From assembly GCA_965217615.1 (NCBI GenBank), contig CBDCIT010000008.1, positions 1 through 64,000 on the forward strand: a DNA stretch of 64,000 nucleotides, read 5' to 3'. This stretch comes from CAVOAK01 sp965217615 (GTDB taxonomy: Bacteria > Pseudomonadota > Alphaproteobacteria > UBA8366 > CAVOAK01). The notes beneath the pieces were generated by a model. The model was not told the DNA's origin. It searched no databases and was given only the letters and a program-made list of their open reading frames with translations. This document shows positions 27,419-36,003 of the stretch, piece after piece; the first letter of the stretch is position 1; each line of letters begins with the position of its first letter. A program made the position numbers and the translations under genes.

Positions 27419-28633
27419 ATGGCGACAACTGCTGCAGATATCCTGGGCAAGGACGCGATCGAGGCTCTTTTCCGCCCCATCGAAGAGGCGCGTGGGCTAC
27501 CGACCAAGGCGTACACCAGTCAGGAATTCTACGATCTTGAGCAGCAAGTGCTGTTCCCGAAGACTTGGGTGGGTGTTGCCTTCGATACGGATGTGCCGGA
27601 GCCGGGCGACGCTATTCCGATATCCGCTTCGGGTCTGCCGCTCATTATCGTGCGCGACAGCAAGGGCGAGGTTCGCGCCTTTCACAATGTTTGCCGGCAC
27701 CGAGCCACCATCATCCTGCAGAAACCCGAGACAGGGCTTTCCAACCTGCAATGCCCTTATCACGCCTGGACTTGGGATCTTGAAGGCAACCTGAAGGCAA
27801 CGCCGTATTTTGACGGCACGCCGAATTCGGAGAATTTCCAGGTCGATCCGAGGGAAAATGGCCTGGTTCCGGTGCGCTGCGGCGTCTGGAACCACGTTGT
27901 GTTCATCAACCTAGCAGGCAACGCGCCGCCGCTTGAAGAGTATGTGGCGCCGACGGCCGAACAATATTCTTGCCTCGACCTCGACGACATGAAGCTCGGG
28001 TACCGGATCGAGTGGGAATATGCCGCGAACTGGAAGCTCGTGAACGATAATTGGGAGAACTATCACAACACCTGGATCCACGCCGGCATCTTCGACAAGA
28101 TGTCGGACGAGGTGAATGTGGAAACCGGAGAGCTCTACACCGACCAACTTGGTACCGGATCGGTCATCACGCTTGCCGGCAATGACAAAAGGCCAGCCGA
28201 CGCGCGCAAGCCGACCGCGTCGGTTCCTAATCCTCCGCTGCCGATTCCATTGAAGCCGGGTGCCAAGCAGGGCGGCGGCAGTAATTCGATCCTGCCCAAC
28301 ACGACCGTTTCGTGGGGCGGCCCGACCTACGCTCCGGTTGTCTACACGCCGATTGCGCCGGACCGGACGCTTGCGCGAATGGCGTTTTATTTTGCGGGTG
28401 AGGCGGCGGCGAGCGACAAGTATGCCGAGGCACGCGAGTATTCACTCGATCGCTGGCTTGGGCATACCCAGACGCTTGAGGATCGCACGGGAATCCGCCC
28501 GCAGGACCATTCCTGTATGGAGCTGCAGCAGCGGGCCCGAATGTCGCCAGCCGCTGACCGGGTTCAGTTTTCTCCGACTTGGGAAAACAACATCCACTAT
28601 TTCCAGAAATGGGTGGTCGAGCACTTGTCCTGA
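27419..28633 (+). CDS. Rieske non-haem iron oxygenase, alpha subunit
   Basis: 404 residues. Rieske [2Fe-2S] ligands C92 and H94 (VCRHR) with C112 and H115 (QCPYH); mononuclear iron site E/D-rich helix NDNWENYHNTWIHAGI with H216 and H221, and a C-terminal acidic ligand near QDHSCMELQQ. Resembles ring-hydroxylating and betaine/carnitine-type monooxygenases, which need a separate reductase; none is adjacent. A close paralogue, broken by IS407, lies at 57450-59938. Start ATG 27419 follows GGGGAAATG. Confidence 0.9.
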   Translation: MATTAADILGKDAIEALFRPIEEARGLPTKAYTSQEFYDLEQQVLFPKTWVGVAFDTDVPEPGDAIPISASGLPLIIVRDSKGEVRAFHNVCRHRATIILQKPETGLSNLQCPYHAWTWDLEGNLKATPYFDGTPNSENFQVDPRENGLVPVRCGVWNHVVFINLAGNAPPLEEYVAPTAEQYSCLDLDDMKLGYRIEWEYAANWKLVNDNWENYHNTWIHAGIFDKMSDEVNVETGELYTDQLGTGSVITLAGNDKRPADARKPTASVPNPPLPIPLKPGAKQGGGSNSILPNTTVSWGGPTYAPVVYTPIAPDRTLARMAFYFAGEAAASDKYAEAREYSLDRWLGHTQTLEDRTGIRPQDHSCMELQQRARMSPAADRVQFSPTWENNIHYFQKWVVEHLS

Positions 28634-28906
28634 TCACCTAGCGTTGCGCTGATCGGCGTGGCTAGCACCTCCTCAAGCCGGACTGGGAATTCCGGTTTGC
28701 AGGCATGGTTGCTCGAATTCATCGTGCATTGATGTCGTCCGCGTACAAAATATGAGCGGATTCAGCGACTCGACGCCGCTCCGCAGTTAACTCTATCGAT
28801 GATGTCCGACAGGCAGTCCCTAGCCAAACAACTGGATGTCGCTCGCGCCGCCAACCCAACTTCTTGAGACGGGTATAACCAAAAAGTCAAACACACAGAA
28901 GCTGGA
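28634..28906. other. Intergenic, upstream of the ridA fragment
   Basis: About 270 bases without a gene. Before the IS3-like insertion this was the upstream region of ridA (now at 30347); it keeps the ridA ribosome-binding site at its 3' end as part of the duplicated target. Confidence 0.45.
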
Positions 28907-28956
28907 AGGAGCACGAAGATGTGTAGCGCACCCGGTTCCTTGGACACAAGTTTGTC

Positions 28957-29862
28957 TCACGCGGCGGGCCTGATTGAGATCGCGGCGTGCCACGCCTGAC
29001 GAGCTTGAGCGGGGCTCAGGTAGCCGTTCTTTTCGACGATCCACTGGGCATTGTAGAGTTCGACGAAGTCGCGGACGGCGTCCCGCAGCTCCGCGATGTT
29101 GCAGTAGATGCGACCATGGATGATCTGTTCCTTCAGCGTGCGATTGAACCGCTCGGCGACGCCGTTGGTCTGGGGCTCGGCGACGAAGGCGTAGGACGGC
29201 TGGATGCCCCAGAACTTGATCTGGTTGGTGAAGTGGTCCGACAGATACTGGGAGCCGTGATCCATCCGCAAGGCCAGCCCCCGAGCCGCGCCGGCCGCGG
29301 TCGAGCCATACAGCCCGGCAAGCCCCATGGAGATCGGCTGCAGGGCGGCGAAGCGGTCGCCGCGCTTGCAGACATGCCAGCCGACACACTCGGCGTTCCA
29401 ATGCTCGACGGCGGTGAAGATCCAGCCCCAGCCGTCGTCCACCGTGAACACCCGAACGCCATCGGTGCCCCACATGAGGTTCGGGGCATGAGTGATGATC
29501 TCACCGTCATGGGGATTGCCGCCACGGCGGCGGCAGCGATGGGGCGAGAGCAGATTGTTCTCGCGCATCAGGCGGAGCACCCGCTTGCGGGCAACCCGGA
29601 TGTCGCGACAGACCCGAAGCCGAGCCCAGACCTTGCGGTAGCCCTCGCCCTCCCAGGGCGATGCCTCCAGGTCGGCTTTGATCGCCACCAGCAGCGCCTG
29701 GTCCGAGATCGCGGGCTTCGGTCCCCGACGCTTTGCCGGCGGCTGCTCGGCGTGCTGGCCGGAGGTCATGGCGTAGAACGAGGAGCGGGCCATGCCCCAG
29801 GCGGCGCAGACCCGCCGCAGGCCGTAGGCCAGACCCGTGCCGGGAGAGGTGGCGGCACTCAT
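28957..29862 (-). CDS. IS3-family-like transposase OrfB
   Basis: 301-residue integrase-core protein: HTH_21-type region GYRKVWARLRVCRDIRVARK then RVLRLMRENNLLSPHR, first Asp in MWGTDGVRVFTVDDGWG, second in LALRMDHGSQYLSDHF and Glu in NGVAERFNRTLKEQ. Its start ATG overlaps the orfA stop (ATGA), indicating coupling rather than frameshifting. Complete. Confidence 0.9.
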   Translation of the reverse strand: MSAATSPGTGLAYGLRRVCAAWGMARSSFYAMTSGQHAEQPPAKRRGPKPAISDQALLVAIKADLEASPWEGEGYRKVWARLRVCRDIRVARKRVLRLMRENNLLSPHRCRRRGGNPHDGEIITHAPNLMWGTDGVRVFTVDDGWGWIFTAVEHWNAECVGWHVCKRGDRFAALQPISMGLAGLYGSTAAGAARGLALRMDHGSQYLSDHFTNQIKFWGIQPSYAFVAEPQTNGVAERFNRTLKEQIIHGRIYCNIAELRDAVRDFVELYNAQWIVEKNGYLSPAQARQAWHAAISIRPAA

Positions 29863-30269
29863 CGCCGCGACCTCCGCCGCCCCAAAGGGCCGAAGGTCTC
29901 CGTCTTGGCCTCCAGCAGTTCCACCTGCATGGTCAACTCTCCGATCCGCTTCATGGCGCTATCCAGTTCCGCCTGCACCGGATCGCCCTTGCGTTGCTTG
30001 AGCGAGGCGTCGATCCCGCCGATCGCTTTCTCACGCCACTGCTCGAGCCGGAAGATCTCTACGCCCAACTGGCGCGACAGAAGTTGCACCGGCTCGTCAC
30101 GCAAAAGCTGCAGAACGACCTCACGCTTGCGCGCCACTGTCCATCGCTGGCCAAGTCCCAGCGGGCCTGCCGGCAAAGCCTGGCCTGGGGAAAACGTGGA
30201 CGAGCCAAGCTCGCCAGCATTTACCACAGGCCCATCAACAGCAACTTTCTTCTCAAAATTATCGGTCAT
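29859..30269 (-). CDS. IS3-family-like OrfA
   Basis: 136-residue helix-turn-helix protein (WTVARKREVVLQLLRDEP; LSRQLGVEIFRLEQWREKA) with a C-terminal coil (MKRIGELTMQVELLEAKTET). ATG 30269 is selected because AAGGAGG lies eight bases upstream; a longer GTG start at 30290 would put the Shine-Dalgarno inside the gene. Confidence 0.85.
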   Translation of the reverse strand: MTDNFEKKVAVDGPVVNAGELGSSTFSPGQALPAGPLGLGQRWTVARKREVVLQLLRDEPVQLLSRQLGVEIFRLEQWREKAIGGIDASLKQRKGDPVQAELDSAMKRIGELTMQVELLEAKTETFGPLGRRRSRR

Positions 30270-30346
30270 GTTCCGGTCCTCCTTGGACACTTCGATTAAG
30301 CCAATTCTGTGTCCAAGGAAATCGGGTCCGACTCAGGAGCACGAAG

Positions 30347-31826
30347 ATGACAATCGCGCGGCATCAAATTGGACGCCTGTATAGCGAGATCGTAATCCAC
30401 AACAACGTCGTGCATCTCGCAGGTGTCATCGCCGAGGACACGAGCGGCGACATAAAGGCGCAAACCGCAGGCGCGCTTGCAGTCGTCGACAAATGGCTTG
30501 CGGTTAGGTCCATGGCCACGATCGGCCTGGTCGATTACAACAACTTCTATGCCTCGTGCGAGCGGGTGTTCCAACCTTCGCTCTCCGGCCGCCCCATCGT
30601 CGTGCTGTCCAACAACGATGGCTGCATCGTCGCCCGCTCCCAGGAGGCCAAGGCGCTCGGCATCGCCATGGGCGTCCCGTTGTTCCAGGCGAAGCGCCTC
30701 GTCGAACGCCACGATGTCACGGTGCTGTCCTCGAACTACGCTCTTTATGCCGACTTGTCGGAACGGGTGATGAGCATCCTGGCCGCCGAGGCGCCGCGCA
30801 TCGAGGTCTACAGTATCGACGAGAGCTTCCTCGATCTCGACCGCCTGGCGGTTCCCGACCTGACCCGGTGGTGCAGCGATCTTCGCACCCGGGTTCGCCG
30901 CTGGACCGGCATCCCGGTATCGATCGGGATCGGCCCGACCAAGACCTTGGCCAAGATCGCCAACAGGATCGCCAAGAGCGCGCCACGGACGGGAGGGGTT
31001 CTCGACCTTTCGGGCAACCCCGCCTGGGTCGGCCCGGCGCTCTCCAGGACCGCCGCGGGCGATATCTGGGGCATCGGCGGCCGTTGGTCGAGGATGCTGG
31101 CTGGGCACGGTATCGGGACCGCGCTGGACCTGCGCGATGCGCCCGATGGCTGGGTGCGCCGGCGCATGGGCGTGACCGGACTCAGGACGGTGCACGAGCT
31201 GCACGGCATCGCCTGTCATGAACTGGAGACACAGCACGCCGCGAAACAAACTACCTGCTGTTCGCGAAGCTTCAGCCGGGCCATTAGCGATAGAACGCTG
31301 GTTCGCGATGCGATCGTATCCTTCGCGGAAAGGACGGCGGAGAAGATCCACCGTTCCGATCAAGTCTGCGGCAATCTACAGGTGTCCATCGCGACCGATA
31401 GTTTCGATACCGCCGCCCCGCGATACACGACCGCGGCATCGGCAGCATTTTTGACACCAACCGACGACAGCCGCGTTATCGTTGCGGCAGCCTTGCGAAT
31501 ATTCAAACGGGCGAGAGGACTTTGCCTACCGCAAGGCCGGCGTGATGCTGCTTGACCTGTCGCCGGCCGCTGATGCGGTTGGATCGCTGTTTGACGACGG
31601 GCCGTTGGAGAACCGCCGCTTGATGCAGGCGGTGGATCGGATCAACGGGCGGTTCGGGCGGGGCTCGATCGGCCTCGGTCTCACGGCCAGAACTGCGGAG
31701 TGGCGGATGCGCCAGGAGCGCCTGTCCCCGCGCTACACCACCCGATGGCGGGACCTGGCGGCTGCGAACACTGGACCGATCACGCCGCACGCCGAAGCAG
31801 CAAAATCCGGCATTCCGCCACTATGA
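30347..31826 (+). pseudogene. umuC: RidA N-terminus fused in frame to frameshifted UmuC polymerase
   Basis: Residues 1-52 (MTIARHQIGRLYSEIVIHNN, VVHLAGVIAED) are the first half of a RidA/YjgF protein; at residue ~53 this runs in frame into MATIGLVDYNNFYASCERVF, the start of UmuC (its own ATG at 30512). UmuC features: catalytic SIDESFLDLD, IPVSIGIGPTKTLAKIANRI, the helix-hairpin region DIWGIGGRWSRML, then little-finger domain. Near 31505 the frame breaks and homology continues as REDFAYRKAGVMLLDLSPAA to 31826. Without intact C-terminus and with no umuD, translesion activity is unlikely. RidA normally has ~115-130 residues, so its half is lost. Confidence 0.85.
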
Positions 31827-32182
31827 GGGGAACCGTTCGGGGATTGAAACTGCGGCGGGCAGAAACCCATCGTTGCGCTGCATCTATCCGCCGCGCAAAC
31901 ACGCTGCTGTCCGCCATGGTGACATGCAACTCGTCATGCTTCTCCACGTCGCGCGTCGGGGGCTCGCGAATATCACGGTAACCATCGACCATCGGCCACG
32001 AAAACGACGGTGGCGCTTCAATAGCCAACGGCTAACGAGAGCCGCGCTCAACGCAGGCAAAAACACAACAAAGTTTGCCGTTCTCCCGATCGTCTAACTC
32101 ACGAGACAAAAGGTGCGCGGACGCACATAGTTTTCTGGCAAGCACTGCCTATCTTTTATTCATCGGCATTCGACGTAGGTGC
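31827..32182. other. Intergenic
   Basis: About 355 bases after the umuC end with no convincing gene on either strand. An upstream promoter for the EF-hand gene is expected by position. Confidence 0.4.
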
Positions 32183-32632
32183 ATGTCCATGAGAACGAGA
32201 ACGAAGGCGATGATTGGCGTAGGCATCGCCGCGGCTATCGGTGGTATAGCACTCGCAGGCGCGAGCTACGCGGAACGCGGTCTTGGCGGCATGGGTTTCT
32301 TCGCCATGGGACAGTTCGGCCTCGTAGCGATGGAAATAATCGAGTCCATCGACACCTACAGTGATGGCAAGCTCAGCCAAACAGAGATCGACAAGGTCCG
32401 CAATGACCGCCACGCGACCCACGATGGTGACCACGACGGCAACCTCAACCTCGATGAGTTCGCCGGCGTCTGGCATGAGACCACTCGTCCGCTGACCGTG
32501 CGCGCCTTCCAGATGCTGGATAAGGACGGCAACGCCCTCATCTCGCGCGCAGAGTACGACAGGCCGTTGGCCAACATCGTCGAGCGGCTGGACCGCAACG
32601 ACGACGGCGGGCTGTCGATGAGTGACCGATAA
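32183..32632 (+). CDS. Exported EF-hand calcium-binding protein
   Basis: 149 residues. N-terminal signal segment (TKAMIGVGIAAAIGGIALAG) ending near SYA. Four EF-hand-type loops follow: DTYSDGKLSQTE, DGDHDGNLNLDE, DKDGNALISRAE and DRNDDGGLSMSD; the last lies at the very C-terminus. Related alphaproteobacterial proteins are periplasmic calcium sensors or buffers. Start ATG 32183 is preferred over 32075 because it places the signal peptide at the N-terminus. Intact. Confidence 0.82.
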   Translation: MSMRTRTKAMIGVGIAAAIGGIALAGASYAERGLGGMGFFAMGQFGLVAMEIIESIDTYSDGKLSQTEIDKVRNDRHATHDGDHDGNLNLDEFAGVWHETTRPLTVRAFQMLDKDGNALISRAEYDRPLANIVERLDRNDDGGLSMSDR

Positions 32633-32829
32633 TACCACCCGACGAGGGTTGCAAAAGCGTAACAATGTCAATTAGGCACCATACGCCGTCGCTCCAGATG
32701 TGGGCGATTGCCTCCCGTAGCCCACACCACAGGCCATCGGCTCTTGAACCGAACCCAATTCCAATTAGATTCTGGTGAGCTGGGGAAACTCCGGCTCAAC
32801 CGGCAACTCCAATAACCTTGGAGATTGAA

Positions 32830-33279
32830 ATGTTCGGCAATCCCTCTTTGAACACCCGCATTGCCGTCGGCAAAACGCTCGGCGCACTGTTCGGCCTTGC
32901 GGGGTTTATCTACCTCACTGTCTATCCGGTCGGCGACGATAGTCTGCTGCGCTGGGGAATATTGCTCTGGTACATAACGCTGGGCGCGATCATCGGCGTG
33001 TTCGGCGTCTACACGTGGGACCCCGTGCTGAAATTACCGATGCCGTGGTGGTTTCTGGCACCGCTCTTGGGGGCGTGGATGAACTTCGTGCTGATGTTCT
33101 TTGCCTATGACACGCTGGCCGCCGCCATGGCGTCCCTGTTCGGTCCGGAGGGCATCTTGTCTTCCCCGTTCTGGTTTGTCGCCGAGGGCGCCATCGTCGG
33201 GCTCGTCATCGGCTTCGCCGCCACACGGTTCGGTGGCGAGGGCCCCGAGACCGTTGCCCAGACCACGGCCGTCCGGTAA
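32830..33279 (+). CDS. Small multi-pass membrane protein, unknown function
   Basis: 149 residues with four predicted transmembrane helices (GALFGLAGFIYLTVYPV, ILLWYITLGAIIGVFGVY, WWFLAPLLGAWMNFVLMFF, GAIVGLVIGFAATRF). No soluble domain and no family recognised. ATG 32830 has a purine-rich stretch upstream. Follows the EF-hand gene by about 200 bases in the same direction. Confidence 0.65.
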   Translation: MFGNPSLNTRIAVGKTLGALFGLAGFIYLTVYPVGDDSLLRWGILLWYITLGAIIGVFGVYTWDPVLKLPMPWWFLAPLLGAWMNFVLMFFAYDTLAAAMASLFGPEGILSSPFWFVAEGAIVGLVIGFAATRFGGEGPETVAQTTAVR

Positions 33280-33361
33280 ATCGGGGACTACTCGCGCCGC
33301 ACTGCCAGGGCAACGCGTATGTAACGTGAACGGGCAAAACGGGGCCGGTTTTGCCGGGCCG

Positions 33362-33790
33362 TCAAGGCGCGTGAACGGGAAACCTGCACTCGATCGGCTT
33401 GTTCGTCCGCCTCGCATCCTCCGCACAATCGACGATTGTGCGGCCGTAGTTCTGCCAGATGTGATCGCTCCACCCGCTGGTCGGATCGTGGAGCGGCACG
33501 ATCTGGAACTGCTGCTCGAGCAGCACGCCGAGCACAAAGAAAGCTGGCACCGCAACCGCCAGCGCGAGCGCCGACAATCGAAAGCGATATCGGCGCTGCG
33601 TGGCTCCCCAACGGTGGAAGTCAGCCGTGACTTTCCGATCGCCTTCTTCGAGCAATTTCGCTGCTTCGCTTGTTACAGTTTTCTGCTTAGCCAGCACTTT
33701 ATCGAGCGCGGCTCCCGTTTTCTTCGCCTGGAACGCGAATTTCTCCGTGGCAAGGATTAGTTTGTCGACTTTCCCACTTAGCTCGGCCAA
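33362..33790 (-). CDS. Membrane-anchored coiled-coil protein (mobilisation-associated type, tentative)
   Basis: 142 residues: an N-terminal coiled coil (KLILATEKFAFQAKKTGAAL and onward), one transmembrane helix (LSALALAVAVPAFFVLGVLL), and a short periplasmic tail with two Cys (DCAEDARR, IECRFPV). This architecture recalls DUF6118-type proteins encoded next to plasmid relaxases; I cannot confirm it. Upstream on the same strand (33807-34037) lies an acidic, Pro/Gly-rich open stretch ending in TAA that may be the tail of a lost relaxase. Confidence 0.5.
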   Translation of the reverse strand: MAELSGKVDKLILATEKFAFQAKKTGAALDKVLAKQKTVTSEAAKLLEEGDRKVTADFHRWGATQRRYRFRLSALALAVAVPAFFVLGVLLEQQFQIVPLHDPTSGWSDHIWQNYGRTIVDCAEDARRTNKPIECRFPVHAP

Positions 33791-33806
33791 ATAAACGTCC
33801 GGTTCC

Positions 33807-34037
33807 TTACCGAGGCGCGCGCAAATGCGGCGTCAGATCGAGGACGTTTTCAAGCGATACGGTTTCATCGGCCGAGTCGGGGGCGCCCCCAGTACCGCCA
33901 ACCGGCGGATCCTTCGCGCCATCACTTTCGGCTGGCTGAGATGGACCGACCGTGTTCGCCGCGGGGCTCTCCGATGCTGTCTCCCCGAGATCCTCGCCCG
34001 GAACTTCCCCGGCGGGCGGCGCAGTTTACGGAGCCCC
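33807..34037 (-). pseudogene. Possible C-terminal tail of a lost upstream protein
   Basis: Open for ~76 codons on the minus strand without a start codon: an acidic low-complexity linker (GEVPGEDLGETASESPAANT) ending SLENVLDLTPHLRAPR and TAA, 16 bases before the start of the membrane-anchored protein. Composition and spacing suggest the 3' end of an operon partner whose 5' part was removed by the IS1380/IS30 insertions. Confidence 0.3.
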
Positions 34038-34184
34038 AGTTGCCGAAGTGCGTGTCCATCCGGCCGGCTTTAGTGCTTCATTCCCGCATTTCTCACCAGG
34101 ATCTGGCGGCATTCAGATTTTCTTTTATAATCAATGTATTAATGCTGATTCAGATGGGCTTTAATAAAACAGGGTGTTTTCAGG

Positions 34185-34478
34185 ATGCGCTTTGCGGATT
34201 ACGGCAAACGGGTGGTGTTCGCCGCCTTCGACGGCGGCGAGATCACGTCGGACGCCGGTGTCCTGTTACTGCGCGAGCGGGCGCGCCGGATACGCCTGTT
34301 CGAACGCATGGCGGGCTGTTTCACCGATCACCGGGATCGAGAACGCCTAACCCACACCCTTCCCGCCCTGTTGGCTCAACGGGTTTGCGGGATGGCGCTC
34401 GGCTATGAAGACATCATCGACCACGACACGTATGTGGACGCCCCCTGCAGTGCAAGCAGGAATTTGAACAACTCGTGA
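34185..34478 (+). pseudogene. IS1380-family transposase N-terminal fragment
   Basis: Encodes FAAFDGGEITSDAGVLLLRE, FERMAGCFTDHRDRERLTHT and RVCGMALGYEDIIDHD, the well-conserved opening of IS1380 transposases (which end ~430 residues on). Homology stops at about 34430, shortly before an IS30 element. Possibly the other end of the same element family seen at 15302. Confidence 0.7.
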
Positions 34479-34525
34479 CATGCGGTCAGGTACTGTCGTA
34501 TGTCCGGCCTCTCAAGTGCGGCATG

Positions 34526-36003
34526 CATGGCGAGTTCAATCGGTCGTCGCAACACTCTGGCATAGGAGGTTGCTATGACGGTACGCAGACGGCGGTCGGA
34601 TCGGTCTGGACGGAGCAAGTTGCATTCGCCAGGTCGACCGGACTCGGCACGGCGTGAGGAGCTTGTTCGGTTCTGGGCAGCGATTGCGACGGGGCGTTCG
34701 AGCGAGGACGCGGCCCGAGATGCCGGTGTATCCCCTCCGGTAGGCTCGAGGTGGTTCCGGAGGTCGGGCGGCATGCCACCATCACATTTATCGCAACCGG
34801 CCAAGCCGCTGTCAGGACGTTACCTGTCTTTCGAGGAACGTGAGGAGATTGCTCTTCTGCGCGCCCAGGGAAGAGGCATCCGTCATATTGCTTGCCGGCT
34901 GGAGCGAGCACCGTCGACGATCTCCCGCGAGGTGCGGCGCAACGCGGCGACCCGAAGCGGTGGCCTGGACTACCGAGCAACGACGGCGCAGTGGCATACT
35001 GATCGGTCCGCCAAAAGGCCGAAGCCAGCCAAGCTGGCAACGAATGAGGCGCTGCGGCGCTATGTGCAGGATCGGCTTGCGGGTCGGATCTCGGCACCGG
35101 ATGGAACGGTGATCGAGGGGCCACGCGTCGTCTGGAACGGTCGTCGGCATGGGCCGCGGCAGCACAGGCGATGGGCCAGGGCCTGGAGTCCTGAGCAGAT
35201 CGCGCACCGTCTTCGGATCGACTATCCTGGGGACGGGCCCGAGGATCAAGCGATGCGGATCAGTCATGAGGCGATCTATCAGGCGCTCTACGTACAGGGC
35301 CGCGGCGCACTCCGTCGTGAGCTGACCGCCTGCCTTCGCACGGGAAGGGCACTGCGCGTACCTCGGGCACGTAGCCGCCGGCGGGGAAAATCCTTCGTCA
35401 CGCCTGAGATCATGAACAGTGAACGATCGGCGGAAGCAGCTGATCGGGCCGTACCCGGACACTGGGAAGGTGACCTGATCATCGGCTTGGGCAGATCGGC
35501 GATCGGCACTCTGGTGGAACGCACCACGCGGTTCACAATGCTGCTGCATCTTCCCCGAATGGAAGGCCACGGCACCGTCCCGCGCGTGAAGAACGGGCCT
35601 GCGCTTGCCGGTCATGGGGCTGAAGCGGTTCGCGATGCCATCGCCCGGACGATCACGACATTGCCAGCGCAGCTTCGCCGCTCGCTGACCTGGGACCAGG
35701 GAGCAGAGATGGCCAGGCATGCGGATCTGCGGATCGCAACCGGCCTTCCCGTCTACTTCTGCGAACCGCACAGCCCTTGGCAACGCGGAACGAACGAGAA
35801 CACCAATGGACTGCTTCGACAGTACTTCCCGAAAGGAACCGATCTGAGCGCACACAGTCCGGACGTACTCGCAGTTGTTGCTGACGCGCTCAATACACGG
35901 CCCCGCAAGACCCTCGGATGGAGAACTCCCGCCGAAGCTCTGGACCAGTGCTTGCAGGCCAGTCAAACTGAACGTGTTGCGACGACCGGTTGAACCCGCC
36001 CAT
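34526..36003 (+). mobile_element. IS30-family element
   Basis: Inverted repeats around GTTCAAYCGGTCGTCGCAAC at 34534-34555 and inverted at ~35970-35996. One transposase gene fills the element. The target is debris between the IS1380 fragment and IS110; no clean duplication was recognised. Confidence 0.82.
34575..35993 (+). CDS. IS30-family transposase
   Basis: 472 residues. N-terminal extension, then HTH_38 (LSFEEREEIALLRAQGRGIR; RAPSTISREVRRNA), and the DDE core: GHWEGDLIIGLGR, LTWDQGAEMARHADL and the Glu region CEPHSPWQRGTNENTNGLLR with QYFPKGTDLS. Slightly longer than the usual ~380 residues because of the N-terminal segment. Intact; start ATG 34575. Confidence 0.92.
   Translation: MTVRRRRSDRSGRSKLHSPGRPDSARREELVRFWAAIATGRSSEDAARDAGVSPPVGSRWFRRSGGMPPSHLSQPAKPLSGRYLSFEEREEIALLRAQGRGIRHIACRLERAPSTISREVRRNAATRSGGLDYRATTAQWHTDRSAKRPKPAKLATNEALRRYVQDRLAGRISAPDGTVIEGPRVVWNGRRHGPRQHRRWARAWSPEQIAHRLRIDYPGDGPEDQAMRISHEAIYQALYVQGRGALRRELTACLRTGRALRVPRARSRRRGKSFVTPEIMNSERSAEAADRAVPGHWEGDLIIGLGRSAIGTLVERTTRFTMLLHLPRMEGHGTVPRVKNGPALAGHGAEAVRDAIARTITTLPAQLRRSLTWDQGAEMARHADLRIATGLPVYFCEPHSPWQRGTNENTNGLLRQYFPKGTDLSAHSPDVLAVVADALNTRPRKTLGWRTPAEALDQCLQASQTERVATTG

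Larger units (their letters stand above)
28922..30334 (-). mobile_element. IS3-like two-gene element with 15-bp direct repeats
   Basis: Subterminal inverted repeats share ACCCG and the core CCTTGGACAC (left at ~28930-28946, right at ~30307-30330). The element is flanked by a perfect 15-bp direct repeat AGGAGCACGAAGATG (28907-28921 and 30335-30349), far longer than the 3-5 bp usual for IS3. The repeat contains a Shine-Dalgarno and the ATG of the ridA fragment, so the target gene keeps its start codon on the right side. Length 1413 bp. Confidence 0.8.

Noticed and set aside
28987..30384. A 465-codon plus-strand open frame across the IS3-like element
   Set aside because: It lies antisense to two well-supported transposase genes and has no recognisable domain; GC-rich shadow.
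34812..35966. A 384-codon minus-strand open frame over the IS30 transposase
   Set aside because: Shadow of a clear IS30 DDE transposase; no domains of its own.
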